Below are positions 24,404 through 35,973 of a stretch of 64,000 nt of DNA, piece by piece (positions within the stretch are counted from its first letter, which is position 1; the number at the start of each line of letters is the position of its first letter). The notes under the pieces were generated by a model. That model was not told the origin of the DNA. It was given only the letters and a program-made list of their open reading frames with translations, and did no database searches. Source of the stretch: Campylorhamphus procurvoides. Its lineage: Eukaryota > Chordata > Aves > Passeriformes > Dendrocolaptidae. The translations under genes and the position numbers were made by a program. The stretch spans positions 502,153-566,152 of the forward strand of contig WBMV01007704.1 in the NCBI GenBank assembly GCA_013396655.1, written 5' to 3'.

Positions 24404-26559
24404 AGAGTGTGCACAAATCCCTGTATTTTGCAGTTTCACCCTAAGGGCTTTCACAACACGAACCTGGTTTTGTGGGAAGCCAGACTGTCCTGGCATAAAC
24501 CTTCCTTGTATGGTTAAGCCAGCACCGAGGATTGTGTGTTCCCCAGGCTGTGTGTTGAAAGAAATACAATGAAAGAGCTTCAGAAAAGGGGATAGGAAAT
24601 CAAAAGTGGAGCATGAAAATATGTCACAACAGGATGATGTGGAAGAAGGGAGGGTACTGGCCTGGAGGGGGGATGTTTCTGAGCAGAAGGAGCCTGCTGC
24701 TGTGAGGAGGAAGCTGGGCATGGGCAGGGCTTGTGGGGAAAGGCAGTGCCAGTCACCCTGCCCTGGCAGAGGAAGGTCAAAGCCACAGGAAAGAGCAACC
24801 GAGGTAATTTTCCTGTGGAAAAGGCGTCCTAAACCGCAGCCAAAGTTCTGGCTGTTGGCAGGCTGCCCCTGCCATGGGGACACCCCGGTCATCGCTCGGC
24901 AGTAACCCCGGGATCGAGCGCCCGTGCCCGGGGAGACCGGCTCGCTTATCTCCGAGCTGGCTGGAGGGAAAGGCGCCGACAGAAAGACACTGTGGCTCCA
25001 GGTGAGGGCACACGGGTGAGATAGGGAGCCAGCTGCCCGGGTTAATGTGTAACCCCGCACGGAGCGGCTCCTGCCGCAGCCTCCTCCGGCTCCTCGGAGC
25101 TGCACTCGGGATGGATGGAGAGCTCTGTGCAGCTATTGCGGGCCCTTTCCCCGCAGGGTGAGACAGGAGTGACTCTGCTGGTTGGAGCAGAGTGGTGATC
25201 TCCCTCCAGAAGGCAGAGCAGTGTTACCCATTCCAGGTGGTGCTCAGACGAGGAGCTGGAGGACCAGGACAGGGCTTGCAGGTGGGAAATGGTCATTACG
25301 GTGCTGGGATTCAGTGCTGACGGTGGGCATGGGGAGGCACTGGAACAGCCTTGGTGATAAAGGAGTCCTGTGGAGGGCACCCATCCCACTGCACTGCTCA
25401 GCCACCAGCCGCTGTGATCCAGCCTGGGGCAATCCCCACCCTGGACAGGGATCAGAACGGGATGCAGTTACAATGTGGGCAAGGTAAAAAGCTTATGAAA
25501 GGTTTGTCCAACAAAAACTCCACAATGTTCCTCATGGACATGCTCCCAAGCTTGCTGAGCAGCCAGATGTGCACAGCTGGACATTTTTTCTAAACTTCTT
25601 TAACAAGATGCCCACAAGGTTGGGGTCTGTCCTGTCTCTAAGGGATGCTCATCCTGCAGGTGGTACTCCCTTTCTTCTCACAAGCATCCTTCACCCCAGT
25701 GACATTAAGCAGCTGTATTGGCCCCAGCTAGCATTACAAACACCTTTCCTGAAGGCACTGGAAGCAAACAGATGTAGCTGCAGAGATAATGAAAAAGTAT
25801 GTAAATAGTAGCTCCCCAGAAACCACCGAGTTTTACCAAGTGGCTTTGACACTTGCCAAATACCTTTAAGCTGATAATGATCTGATTTGTACTTCAGAGG
25901 TAACCTGATTAGCAACCAATTTGAATCTGGAATATGCTAATTGGTACAAACATCACTAAATCACTTTCTTTAACCTGTATGAAGCAGTGTGAATGAACGG
26001 TAGTGAAGGTCAACACAGCCTGGGGAGTCATAGAGAATGAGTACTTCTGTATCTACCCACAATAAAATAGTATGATTAGTAATAAAAGGTAATTGCATGT
26101 ACACACAAAACGACACTAGAAGGTACCCGAGGACAATCCAGCACACCGAATGTAAGAAAAACTTAATGAAACCTGCCTTTTGCAACTAAATCTGGTCAGG
26201 CACCACATTTTTTTGTCAGGAGTCCTGCCGCTTTCAGTGCCCAGGGTGTTCAATAAATGAGAACTTTGTTTTCATAGAGCTGACTGGCCCCACAGTTCAC
26301 AGACCCAGAATCCATGTGTCTCAAAAAATTTGAATATATTACTGCATATATTTTGAACACTATAACACCTTGGAAACAAGAAGCTAAAGCACAGTGATAT
26401 TAGTGTCAAAAAGCTGAATTAATGTAAAGGGCCCAGGTTCAAAGCTTCCTGTCATGATATTTCACAGTGCTTGTCATTACCTGTCAGCTGCAGCTGAGGT
26501 GAGTTTTGGGTGCTCACCATCTTTGCCAAGCTTTGTGCTGTCTTGTTGGGCATTCACAA

Positions 26560-26952
26560 AGGAAGGTCTGGGCTGTGGGGTGTTCACCCTGGAGAAGAGA
26601 AGGCTCCAGGGAGACCTTAGAGCCCCTTCCAGTACTTAAAGGCACTACAGGAGAGAGGGACTTTGGACAAGGGAATGTAGTGGTAGAACAAGGGGGAATG
26701 GCTTTAAACTAACAGTGAGCAGGGTTAGATTAGATATTGGAAAAGAATCCTTCCCTGGGAGGGTGGGCAGGCCCTGGCACAGGTTGCCCAGAGAAGCTGT
26801 GGCTGCCCCATCTCTGAAAGTATCCCTGGCCAGGGTGGATGGAGCTTGGAGCAACCTGAGACAGTGGAAAGTGTCCCTGCCCATGGCAGGGTGTTGGAAT
26901 GAGATGTGTTTAAGGTCCCTTCCAACCCAGACCATTCTGTGATTCTGTGAAT
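26560..26952 (+). mobile_element. CR1 LINE 3'-end fragment, about 390 bp
   Basis: The longest and best preserved CR1 copy here. It starts near the GTGTTCACCCTGGAGAAGAG region, runs through TTAGATTAGATATTGGAAAA and GGGCAGGCCCTGGCACAGGT, and ends CCATTCTGTGATTCTGTGA. Only the terminal reverse-transcriptase-downstream region and the 3' UTR are present, so it is not mobile. Confidence 0.94.
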
Positions 26953-27431
26953 CACTGACTATTTATTGCACCATGTTACTGACACCATGGGTTTCCTATT
27001 GACAGAGATGACACTGACACCTGATTCTGCGGCATGACACTCACCTATTTTCTCCTCAAAATCATTCCATTCACTATCTAATTTCTGCCTCTGTAGCAAG
27101 GAACACAGGGAACCTCTTATCGAGTGCTACCTTCATTTTACTTGCTTCACTCCCAGCACAGGAGTGTTCAGGTGGCAGGTCCATCATTAGCAGTAGACCT
27201 TGCTAAGAAAATGTTCTCAGAATTCAGTTTGTCTCTAGAATGGAGAACACGTAACTGCTAATACCATGCTGAGAAGGACATGCACCATTTTTTGACATGC
27301 TTGCAAAATATTAAAACCAATGTTCCTCAGTTTGCAGAAATGTTTGTTCGAATTTTATAAATTCATAAGTATCTATAAATAGTATTAGAAATATGTTCTA
27401 TAAACAGAATGAACCAACTTCTTTTTAATGT

Positions 27432-27562
27432 AGAACCATAGATTCATAAACCGGTTTGGGTTGGAAAGGACCTTGAAGCTCATCTCATTCCAACCCTCTG
27501 CTGTGGGCAGGGACACTTTTCACCAGACCAGATTTGCTCCAAGCCCTGTCCAACCTGGCCTG
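27432..27562 (-). mobile_element. CR1 LINE 3'-end fragment
   Basis: Inverted copy: it begins with ACCATAGATTCATAAACCGG, continues TTTGGGTTGGAAAGGACCTT and stops after CCAACCTGGCCTGG. Confidence 0.88.
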
Positions 27563-28421
27563 GAAACTTATGATGAAACTCATGATGAAACTCTCAATGA
27601 GACTTCTGATATAAGAAAGCATAATTGTTTTATATTAAGTAATTTCTTGCCTGAGAAGACTGGCCATAGATATTTCTTGGGTGATATTTTTAAGCAATCA
27701 AGTTTTAAACCAAACAAATATTTGGTTGTTGTCTGAAGTCTGCAAATCATGACTTGTGTGTGGGAAACTGAAATTGTGCTCTGTCCCTCTTTTGCATGTT
27801 GTATTGCCTGAAAGTAGCATGATATTTCAATTTTTCACTATCCCATCCATTTTTAGATTACTTAGTAGAAGGAGAACTGGGGTGGCTTTGTTTTGGTGGG
27901 GTTTTTGTTGTTGGTTTAGGCTTTCTTTTTATTTTTTTTAAGCTTCAGACTGAGTTTTCTACATTAAAAATCTGTTCTCATCCCTGTTTTGCAAGCAACA
28001 ATACTTTGTGTCATATAAAGGGAGCAACAGATTCAGGGAATTCCTTTTAACTCTCTTGCTGAAGTGCTTGCTAGTCATTATCAAAAGCCTGCTCAGCCCT
28101 TAACAGACTGTCTTTAATTGGCCACTTGCATGGTCAGTTAACATGCTGTGGTGGAAACCAAGTGGTAAAGTGTGAACAACCAAACCTGACCCTATAAACT
28201 CAGTGAGTGCTCAGAAACCTCTGGCCATTTATATACAAGGCAGTGTTTTGTCATGCTGATTTTTATTAGCATGGTTAAGATATAGACAACCTGGGAGATG
28301 TCACAGATAAGTCACAAAATGTTAGGCATGGACCAATGCTGTAATCAGAGCCTTTTTTGGAAGGTTAAAATTAATTTGCACCTTTAATGCATTCATTTTA
28401 CTACCTCAAAAGGCAGTGTGA

Positions 28422-28567
28422 GGAAAGCTCATCCCTGAAGGTGTTCAAAGGGATGTAGCTTTGAGCAACCTGGTCTATTAGAAGGTGTCCCTGCCCATGG
28501 CTGGGGTTTTGGAACTAGATAAACTTAAAGACCCCTTCCAACCCAAACCATTCTATGATTCTATGAA
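28422..28567 (+). mobile_element. CR1 LINE 3'-end fragment
   Basis: Short copy with AAGGTGTCCCTGCCCATGGC and the terminal CCATTCTATGATTCTATGA octamers. Confidence 0.9.
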
Positions 28568-29332
28568 AGTTGACTTAGCAATGAAGCAAAAAATGGGTGA
28601 TGCAAGAGGTGACATCTCAAGCTGCTCCACCTGTGGTGACAACAGGCCTTTATATTTTCCTGTGGGCAGGACCACATGTGTAGCACCAGCACGCTGGGTC
28701 CTCCAAAGATATTACTCTGAAAACTCACCTTCCTAAGAGCCAAGCCTTAGGATTTATGTCCAATCTTAAGATTATAATTGTATGTTTCCGCAAGCCTGAA
28801 ATAAATGTTTATCCCTGGCAAAAACTTTTTGTTATAATTCTGAAAGTCCTGGCAGTGATAAATTTACATTTGTTCTTTTTACAACATTGTAAACAAAAAA
28901 GTTAATTATGAAAAATTATTATGTCTGCATGCCTATTTATTCTGGCTCTATTCATAGCAGCATTAAATATGCTGCAACTATAGTTGTGCAGTTATAAAAA
29001 CTCCACCTGTGCTACATATTTATAGAGCCTATACAACTTTAGAGAGAAATTGTCCTTGTTCAGAGTGAGGGCACTTGGACATTCCCAGATCATCTATCAC
29101 TTTCCCCTTTCTAGGAATAGAAAAAAAAAGAACATCACTCAGGGGAAAATGAAGCAAAGAAGTCTGTATGTTGGGGTCTGGGTTTTTCTTTTGTATGGCC
29201 CTTACTTAGCTGGACAAACTCTCTTTGCTGTCAAGGTGTGGAAAATCAAAACTGAATATTGTCATTCCCACTATGCACCCTTTCCTAGTCCTACGAAAGG
29301 ACTAGAACTGAAAGTACAGATACTGGGCAGTG

Positions 29333-29364
29333 AGTGTGTGTGTGTGTGTGTGCATGTGTGTGTA
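29333..29364. repeat. TG dinucleotide microsatellite
   Basis: Interrupted TG repeat with one CA step. Confidence 0.9.
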
Positions 29365-29403
29365 CGAGTGCACAGGCATAAGTTTTTATAAATAAAAGTT
29401 GTG

Positions 29404-29640
29404 CCAAAGAATCATTGAATCATTAAGGTTGGAAAAGCCTCCCAGATCATCAAGTCCAATCTTAGACAAAATACCACCATGCCCACCAAACCAAAGTGCC
29501 ACGTCCACTCATTTCTTTAACACTTTCAGGGGCAGTGACTCCACCACTTCACTTAACCACTCTTACAGTGAAGAATTCTTTCTTTATCTTGCCCTGCAGT
29601 GTGCTAAACAGCCCCTCATATTTTTGTACATCTGCATTAA
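29404..29640 (-). mobile_element. CR1 LINE 3'-end fragment
   Basis: Inverted copy of a different CR1 subtype: AAGAATCATTGAATCATTAA, AGGTTGGAAAAGCCTCCCAG and ATCATCAAGTCCAATC, followed by diverged upstream CR1 sequence containing CAGGGGCAGTGACTCCACCA. Confidence 0.85.
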
Positions 29641-30161
29641 ATACAATCATTAATTGTAAAAAGAGCCTATCTCAAACCAAACAGGTGATCCACAGCCTTC
29701 TGCATCAGTGTAGTCACACTTCAGAGAGAGAGCAAGCAGCACTCAGTAATGGCAAAAACAGGCAGTCAGGTTTGTTTGCAATATTAACACCCAGCAACAT
29801 AAACCCCAAAGCTGATTTGTGTCCCTGGCCATTAATTTTAGATGCTGCATGAGAAGCTGCCATGATTAATAACCAGGGAAATAACCCAAGTAAGAACAGC
29901 AGCATGTGGCAGATGCAAGTGTATCTGTTACTGAGCTTGTGGAGCTGGGCTTTGCTGGACACCTTCCAGCTTCGGCACGGGGAGCTTTAGCTGAGTAAGA
30001 AATCCAGGCTGTCAGTCGTGAAGTAGCTGGCAGAGGCACAAAGACTCCCCGGGCTTTGGGAAAGTCGAATAGCATTTTTTTCTGTCTTTCATTGCAGGAT
30101 GCATTCCCTTTTAAAGAGCTAAAATCAATAGCAGGGTGTCATGAGTTGTAAACATTTATCA

Positions 30162-30167
30162 TTTATT
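30162..30167 (-). terminator. FGF4: Candidate distal FGF4 polyadenylation signal
   Basis: The minus strand reads GCCTAATAAATGATAAATG. It is the first clear AATAAA downstream of FGF4. After removing the false duplication it is about 2.3 kb past the stop codon, which would fit the long 3' UTR of vertebrate FGF4 mRNAs. No direct proof. Confidence 0.35.
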
Positions 30168-30932
30168 AGGCATTTAAGTGTGCACAGCACATACACCACA
30201 GTCTTGAACAGCACCTGTATAAAACTACAGACAGATTCTGGTAAATGGTGAAAGCTTATACCACGTAACATCGTTATCAAGGTTTTATCACAATATTTAA
30301 ATGCTACAACAACTACCTCTGAACATATCTTGTGTGAGGCCATTGGTTGTGGATTTAATGAAGTGGAAAGTGACAAAGAAGAACCATTCCCAGAGAGAAT
30401 CTTTGTGACCTGATTTTGCTATCTGAAATCTGGAACAAAATCATCATTTGTGTCAGAGGTAGTGGTGATAATTACATAATGATTACTCACATATAGAAAA
30501 CATAGAAAGTACAGAAATCCCCCAATTTACAGGGAAAAAAAATTAAAATCCTTAGGCATGACATTTCCTCTGTCTTGATTTGGCTTCCTTTTTCTTAATT
30601 ATTTTTGCTTTGATGGCATCTGCCTTAAGGTCTGGTCCTGGTCTGCTCTGATCTTACTGAACTTGGATGAGTAGAGTTTGTCTTCAAGGTCATGTGTAAG
30701 TAGGGGATGCAGTCATGTCCATACCATTTCAAAGGAACAAAGGCTTTTGTGCAGGAATGTAAAGAGGAAAACAACAACAACAAAAAAAAGCGCTGAACTC
30801 AGATTGGTATGTAGTCAGAAATAATTAGTTTAGATGGGAAGATGATCTGTAAACATCCTCTAAGTCATCAAACATTGTGGTTAGTCCTGGTTCTCACTTA
30901 ACATATTGATGCCCCAAAGATGAAATATCTTA

Positions 30933-30992
30933 CAAAGAAAAAAAAAGAAAAAAAAGATAAAAAGAAAGAAAAGGAAAAAAAAGGGAAAAAGA
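30933..30992. repeat. A-rich purine low-complexity tract
   Basis: About 60 bases of A with scattered G; simple sequence with no flanking target-site duplication that I can see. Confidence 0.85.
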
Positions 30993-31118
30993 CAAATGAA
31001 TCCTTTTAGTGATTCCCCCATAATTAAAGCTGTCTTTTCCTTCATCACATTACAGACATGAGTTACACTTGCAAAATATATAAAGAAAAATATAGGGTTA
31101 CTTGATGACGATATAGTA

Positions 31119-34100
31119 CTGCAGCCTGACAGCTGTCTGAAAATATTTTCACCATGATTATCCTTACTAAAAGTAAACCACTGGGTAAAGATAGCTCAAA
31201 CGTGACAAGGCTCAAATAGGATGCAACCAACTCTATCCTGAATACTTTTGGCTACATATGGAAAAAAAGAGAGGTTTGGGATTATGATTGTTCCCCCAGG
31301 CCCTCCTCCAGAAGCCCAAGCAGGAAAGTGGGTACCTTCCTACCATGCAGAATTTGTTAGGAGACTGGCTTTGAGAGTTAGTGAGGTAGAAATTAATCAA
31401 CTTTGTCAGGGAATGAGACAGAAAAAAAAGCAGCATATTTCTCCTTCCAAATACTGCAGCAAAAATAATACATAGTACAAACCAACCTCAACTCCTCATA
31501 ATCAATCTAAAGTCTCTCTGTGGAGCTTGTGTTTGCTACAAACCAGCAAATGATTTTGCCTTCTAAAAGCTGAGGAGTATTACTTTGAAAAATGAAGGTA
31601 GCCTCCAAATGCGAAGGGGAGTTTGATTTGAATAAAGTCGAAGGGATTCACTGTAGTTCCACTGTGCATTTCTGGGGGGAGGGATAGACATATTATATTT
31701 TAGCCTCATGCCAAGCAATAGTATCAAATAAAGGTTCCCATTAAGGGCCACAAAAGATTGTCTGCTCCTGTTTGTCTAAACAGATAAACCCATCCTCAAC
31801 CCTGCCGAGCTGCCAGAGGTGTTTCAGCTTCTCCACTGAGAAAAAGGACTGCAGAAAAGTTCAAAGTTCAGATCTAAAAACAGATCTGAGGGGCAGCTCC
31901 CTAGCACCGGGCAAGTCAATTCAGCCCCAGTCAAACAGAGGAGGTCAGGCATTGTGTGTGGCTCCACACGGCATCCCACTCCACCACTGCTCCTTTTGGA
32001 GGGCAAGAGCTTCTCTGGGAGCCACAGGCTGGGCGGGTTGGAAAATACACAGAGGAGAACAAAGCCACCATAACAAACAAAGAAACACACAAACACACAC
32101 ATGTACAACAGCAGACACTGCATGACACACAAACAGTGCAAAACGTTCTAAGAGAGGAGTTGGATGTCACCTGGCTTAAGGCACAGAGTAGCAGCACACC
32201 TGTGATAACTTAGAAATGAATTAAATAAACCACAAAGCAGAAGTCTTCTACCAGTTGCACCATGAAATGAAAAAAAGAACTTGGGTTGGAGGGTTGTTTT
32301 GTTTTCAGAAATTAAAAAAAAAAAAGAATCAGAACTATAAATAAATTTTATGACAATATATACAGATTTAAATAATTAACTTAAATATCTTACACATACT
32401 CTTGCATAAAACTCTCCAGTAAAAGTGCACCATGTTTTTTTCCCCCGAACGTGTTCTGTGTCTTCCCCTGTGCTGAGGTAGGTCTGAAGGGAGATGTCTC
32501 AGATTCTAGGAAGAAAATGTGTCACTGTCATTGTGGGAGATACTTTATTGCCTTTCTTTGTTCTTCCATTTTTGCTCAGGGCTATGTACATCCCAGGGTA
32601 AATCCTGGATTCGTAAGCATTGTAGTTGTTTGGCAGGAGAATCTCTTTGAATTTGCACTCGTCATTGAAATGGGTCTGAAATGAAAAGGAAAGAATGAGA
32701 AGGAAGGAATTTTAAACATCACATTTGGAAATATTTTTGCTACCAGGTGGAGAAGGTGTGTTGTGGGGAAAATCTGCAGGTGAGTTCCCCCCTCTCAGCA
32801 GTCTTTTGAAGTGGTCTCTAAAACTTCCAACAGGACTCGGGAGTAAGAGGATCATGAGGAATGCTGTGCCCAGGCCTGGCACGTAGACCTAGGGGTGGGA
32901 AGGACACCAATAGGTCTGCTGTGGGAGGGACAGGGGTTAACAGAGCTGAGGTGGGTAAGGCCTAAGCCCAGTTCTTCTGCCCTGCTCATCTAATTGCTCA
33001 GTGGTTTTCTCATCAGCAATAAATTGCCTGAGAGGCTTCAGAAAAGTCTGAGTTAGACAAGAACTTTCTCATGTAGCTTCAGGAAAAAGAGGCATTTCAA
33101 AGACGCTCAGAGTGAACAGTATTTTTTGCTTCTTTGGGTTTAAAATTGAAGGACAAATGTGAGTGGCTCAGGAAAACAGAGCTGTGACAGGTGCCCTTTC
33201 AGTGATGAGATTTCATTTGCGAGTACAGAGGGGGACAGGTGTGTTATCTGGAGAGAAGCAAATGAACTCATCTCTTACTACTGGGCAAAAGCCAAGGGGT
33301 TTGAAAGAGAGGTCTCAGCCTGCCAAGCTGAACACTGGACTGGAGATTACTTTATCCAGGACACCAATGCAGCAGTATCCCTAAGAAATGATGCAATGAA
33401 AGTTCCTGCACTTTGGTGACTAATTATGTCTGGCTTTTAAATAAGGGAAAATCCTCTGTAACAGGACTGATGCCCCAGAAAAGAATTCTGGATGCTTCAT
33501 ATCTTCATGTAAAAATGCCCCAGTTACCTCTGACATAGTTTGGCTCTTCCTCAGCCCAAGTTTCTTCAAAACATACTTTGGAAACATGACAAAATTCGTG
33601 GGTAAGGAAGGAGACGAGGAACATGAGTTTGAAATTATGCTGATCACAGCAATTTATACGGAGATGAACTCAAAAGCCAGAGGACAGCTCAGCACAGACA
33701 AAGATATGTCCTGTTATTGTCCACCTCCAGTATATTTTACAAGAGATCTTTATCTTCTCCAAAGATTCAATGTAAAAAAAGATCTGTGTTGTCTCCTAAT
33801 AGATCTTCCTTCTTATAGATAGAAGATCAGACTCCAAGGATGCTGAACTGTCATGGGAACAGACTCTTCATTCATGAACATTAACAAAGAATGATCAATA
33901 GGTACGTGACAGTCACTGATTCATCACATCATAAAGGGTCACTTGTGGGGACCTGGCTTATCACAAGTTCACGTGTCCTCTTGAGAGATGGAGTGAGCAA
34001 TTGCCACACCTGCTTAAGCCTGTTTGTACTTAAATCAGAAGTAGACGGACTGAGGCTAGCTTGTGGTCTTGCCACACAAATGACTACTCTGTTGGTCTGT

Positions 34101-34415
34101 GTGGTAGGCAAGATGGGTAGCCATAGCTGGGTGGCTGCAGTTTTTACATGGGAAACAAGGAAGTGTCAAGCAAAAGAGCGGGTTTCACTTCAAAATCTCA
34201 GTAAGCAGCATAACAGGGCAGGACACCTTCTGTCGGCAGGGCAGCAAGGGCTGCTCTGTGTTGCCTGACCCAGGAGGGCCAAAGATGGGGCTTGGGCAGC
34301 TCTTAGCACCACGCACACACCTCACCCCAGCTGACAACGGTCCCCTCCCCAGGCGCACACTCAGTGGCTACTTACAGATCCATAGAGTTTGCCTTTGCTA
34401 TTCATGGCCACGAAA
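31119..34415. repeat. First copy of a 3,297-bp duplicated block, probable assembly artefact
   Basis: No difference from 34417-37713 was found in the stretches compared, including poly-A runs, at a constant offset of 3298. It holds an extra FGF4 exon 3 and 40 bp of exon 2. The block ends at a single N within exon 2. A contig end meeting a second contig that starts with the same sequence is the simplest reading. Confidence 0.95.
32499..34415 (-). pseudogene. FGF4: Duplicate FGF4 fragment: exon 3 and part of exon 2, artefactual
   Basis: Exon 3 at 32675-32499 and the last 40 bases of exon 2 (34415-34376) duplicate the FGF4 exons 3,298 bp further right. The exon 2 piece stops at the N mid-exon, at the end of the shared block. 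It should not be counted as a second gene or as a biological pseudogene, because identity includes intron and 3' UTR down to homopolymer lengths. A very recent real duplication is possible but would not explain an N exactly at the junction. Confidence 0.9.
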
Positions 34416-34416
34416 N
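34416..34416. other. Single-N contig junction
   Basis: One N marks the point where the 3,297-bp block restarts. It does not reflect a real one-base gap. Confidence 0.9.
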
Positions 34417-35635
34417 CTGCAGCCTGACAGCTGTCTGAAAATATTTTCACCATGATTATCCTTACTAAAAGTAAACCACTGGGTAAAGATAGCTCAAACG
34501 TGACAAGGCTCAAATAGGATGCAACCAACTCTATCCTGAATACTTTTGGCTACATATGGAAAAAAAGAGAGGTTTGGGATTATGATTGTTCCCCCAGGCC
34601 CTCCTCCAGAAGCCCAAGCAGGAAAGTGGGTACCTTCCTACCATGCAGAATTTGTTAGGAGACTGGCTTTGAGAGTTAGTGAGGTAGAAATTAATCAACT
34701 TTGTCAGGGAATGAGACAGAAAAAAAAGCAGCATATTTCTCCTTCCAAATACTGCAGCAAAAATAATACATAGTACAAACCAACCTCAACTCCTCATAAT
34801 CAATCTAAAGTCTCTCTGTGGAGCTTGTGTTTGCTACAAACCAGCAAATGATTTTGCCTTCTAAAAGCTGAGGAGTATTACTTTGAAAAATGAAGGTAGC
34901 CTCCAAATGCGAAGGGGAGTTTGATTTGAATAAAGTCGAAGGGATTCACTGTAGTTCCACTGTGCATTTCTGGGGGGAGGGATAGACATATTATATTTTA
35001 GCCTCATGCCAAGCAATAGTATCAAATAAAGGTTCCCATTAAGGGCCACAAAAGATTGTCTGCTCCTGTTTGTCTAAACAGATAAACCCATCCTCAACCC
35101 TGCCGAGCTGCCAGAGGTGTTTCAGCTTCTCCACTGAGAAAAAGGACTGCAGAAAAGTTCAAAGTTCAGATCTAAAAACAGATCTGAGGGGCAGCTCCCT
35201 AGCACCGGGCAAGTCAATTCAGCCCCAGTCAAACAGAGGAGGTCAGGCATTGTGTGTGGCTCCACACGGCATCCCACTCCACCACTGCTCCTTTTGGAGG
35301 GCAAGAGCTTCTCTGGGAGCCACAGGCTGGGCGGGTTGGAAAATACACAGAGGAGAACAAAGCCACCATAACAAACAAAGAAACACACAAACACACACAT
35401 GTACAACAGCAGACACTGCATGACACACAAACAGTGCAAAACGTTCTAAGAGAGGAGTTGGATGTCACCTGGCTTAAGGCACAGAGTAGCAGCACACCTG
35501 TGATAACTTAGAAATGAATTAAATAAACCACAAAGCAGAAGTCTTCTACCAGTTGCACCATGAAATGAAAAAAAGAACTTGGGTTGGAGGGTTGTTTTGT
35601 TTTCAGAAATTAAAAAAAAAAAAGAATCAGAACTA

Positions 35636-35684
35636 TAAATAAATTTTATGACAATATATACAGATTTAAATAATTAACTTAAAT
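35636..35684 (-). promoter_or_regulatory. FGF4: AU-rich element cluster in FGF4 3' UTR
   Basis: Four AUUUA pentamers on the mRNA strand (plus-strand TAAAT at 35636, 35640, 35667 and 35680), 110-160 nt past the stop codon. The same sites appear in the duplicated block 3,298 bp to the left. A role in mRNA turnover is inferred. Confidence 0.4.
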
Positions 35685-35796
35685 ATCTTACACATACTCT
35701 TGCATAAAACTCTCCAGTAAAAGTGCACCATGTTTTTTTCCCCCGAACGTGTTCTGTGTCTTCCCCTGTGCTGAGGTAGGTCTGAAGGGAGATGTC

Positions 35797-35973
35797 TCAG
35801 ATTCTAGGAAGAAAATGTGTCACTGTCATTGTGGGAGATACTTTATTGCCTTTCTTTGTTCTTCCATTTTTGCTCAGGGCTATGTACATCCCAGGGTAAA
35901 TCCTGGATTCGTAAGCATTGTAGTTGTTTGGCAGGAGAATCTCTTTGAATTTGCACTCGTCATTGAAATGGGT
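35797..35973 (-). CDS. FGF4: FGF4 exon 3, coding part
   Basis: The acceptor reads TTTTCATTTCAG|ACC. It runs 58 codons to a TGA at 35799-35797. It encodes the conserved ECKF cysteine, the NYNAYES block and the basic heparin-binding segment around NGRTKKGNK. Confidence 0.97.
   Translation of the reverse strand, partial: THFNDECKFKEILLPNNYNAYESRIYPGMYIALSKNGRTKKGNKVSPTMTVTHFLPRI

Larger units (their letters stand above)
29650..31118. other. Region just downstream of FGF4; possible long 3' UTR
   Basis: No gene visible. It includes a minus-strand AATAAA at 30167-30162 that may end the FGF4 transcript, and an A-rich tract at 30933-30992. Confidence 0.45.

Noticed and set aside
24365..25105. 246-codon minus-strand open frame
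   Set aside because: It overlaps the 3' end of a CR1 fragment and G+C-rich DNA, has no recognisable domain, and other frames over the same segment are also open.
28265..28272. ATTAGCAT octamer in the FGF19-FGF4 intergenic DNA
   Set aside because: A single 8-bp match is expected by chance several times in a window of this size, and no paired Sox site was seen at the known spacing.
34640..34665. Octamer-like ATGCAGAA next to TTTGTTA in the FGF4 3' region, resembling the mouse FGF4 Sox2/Oct4 enhancer
   Set aside because: The order and orientation of the two half-sites differ from the mouse element and the octamer is imperfect, so this is most likely chance.
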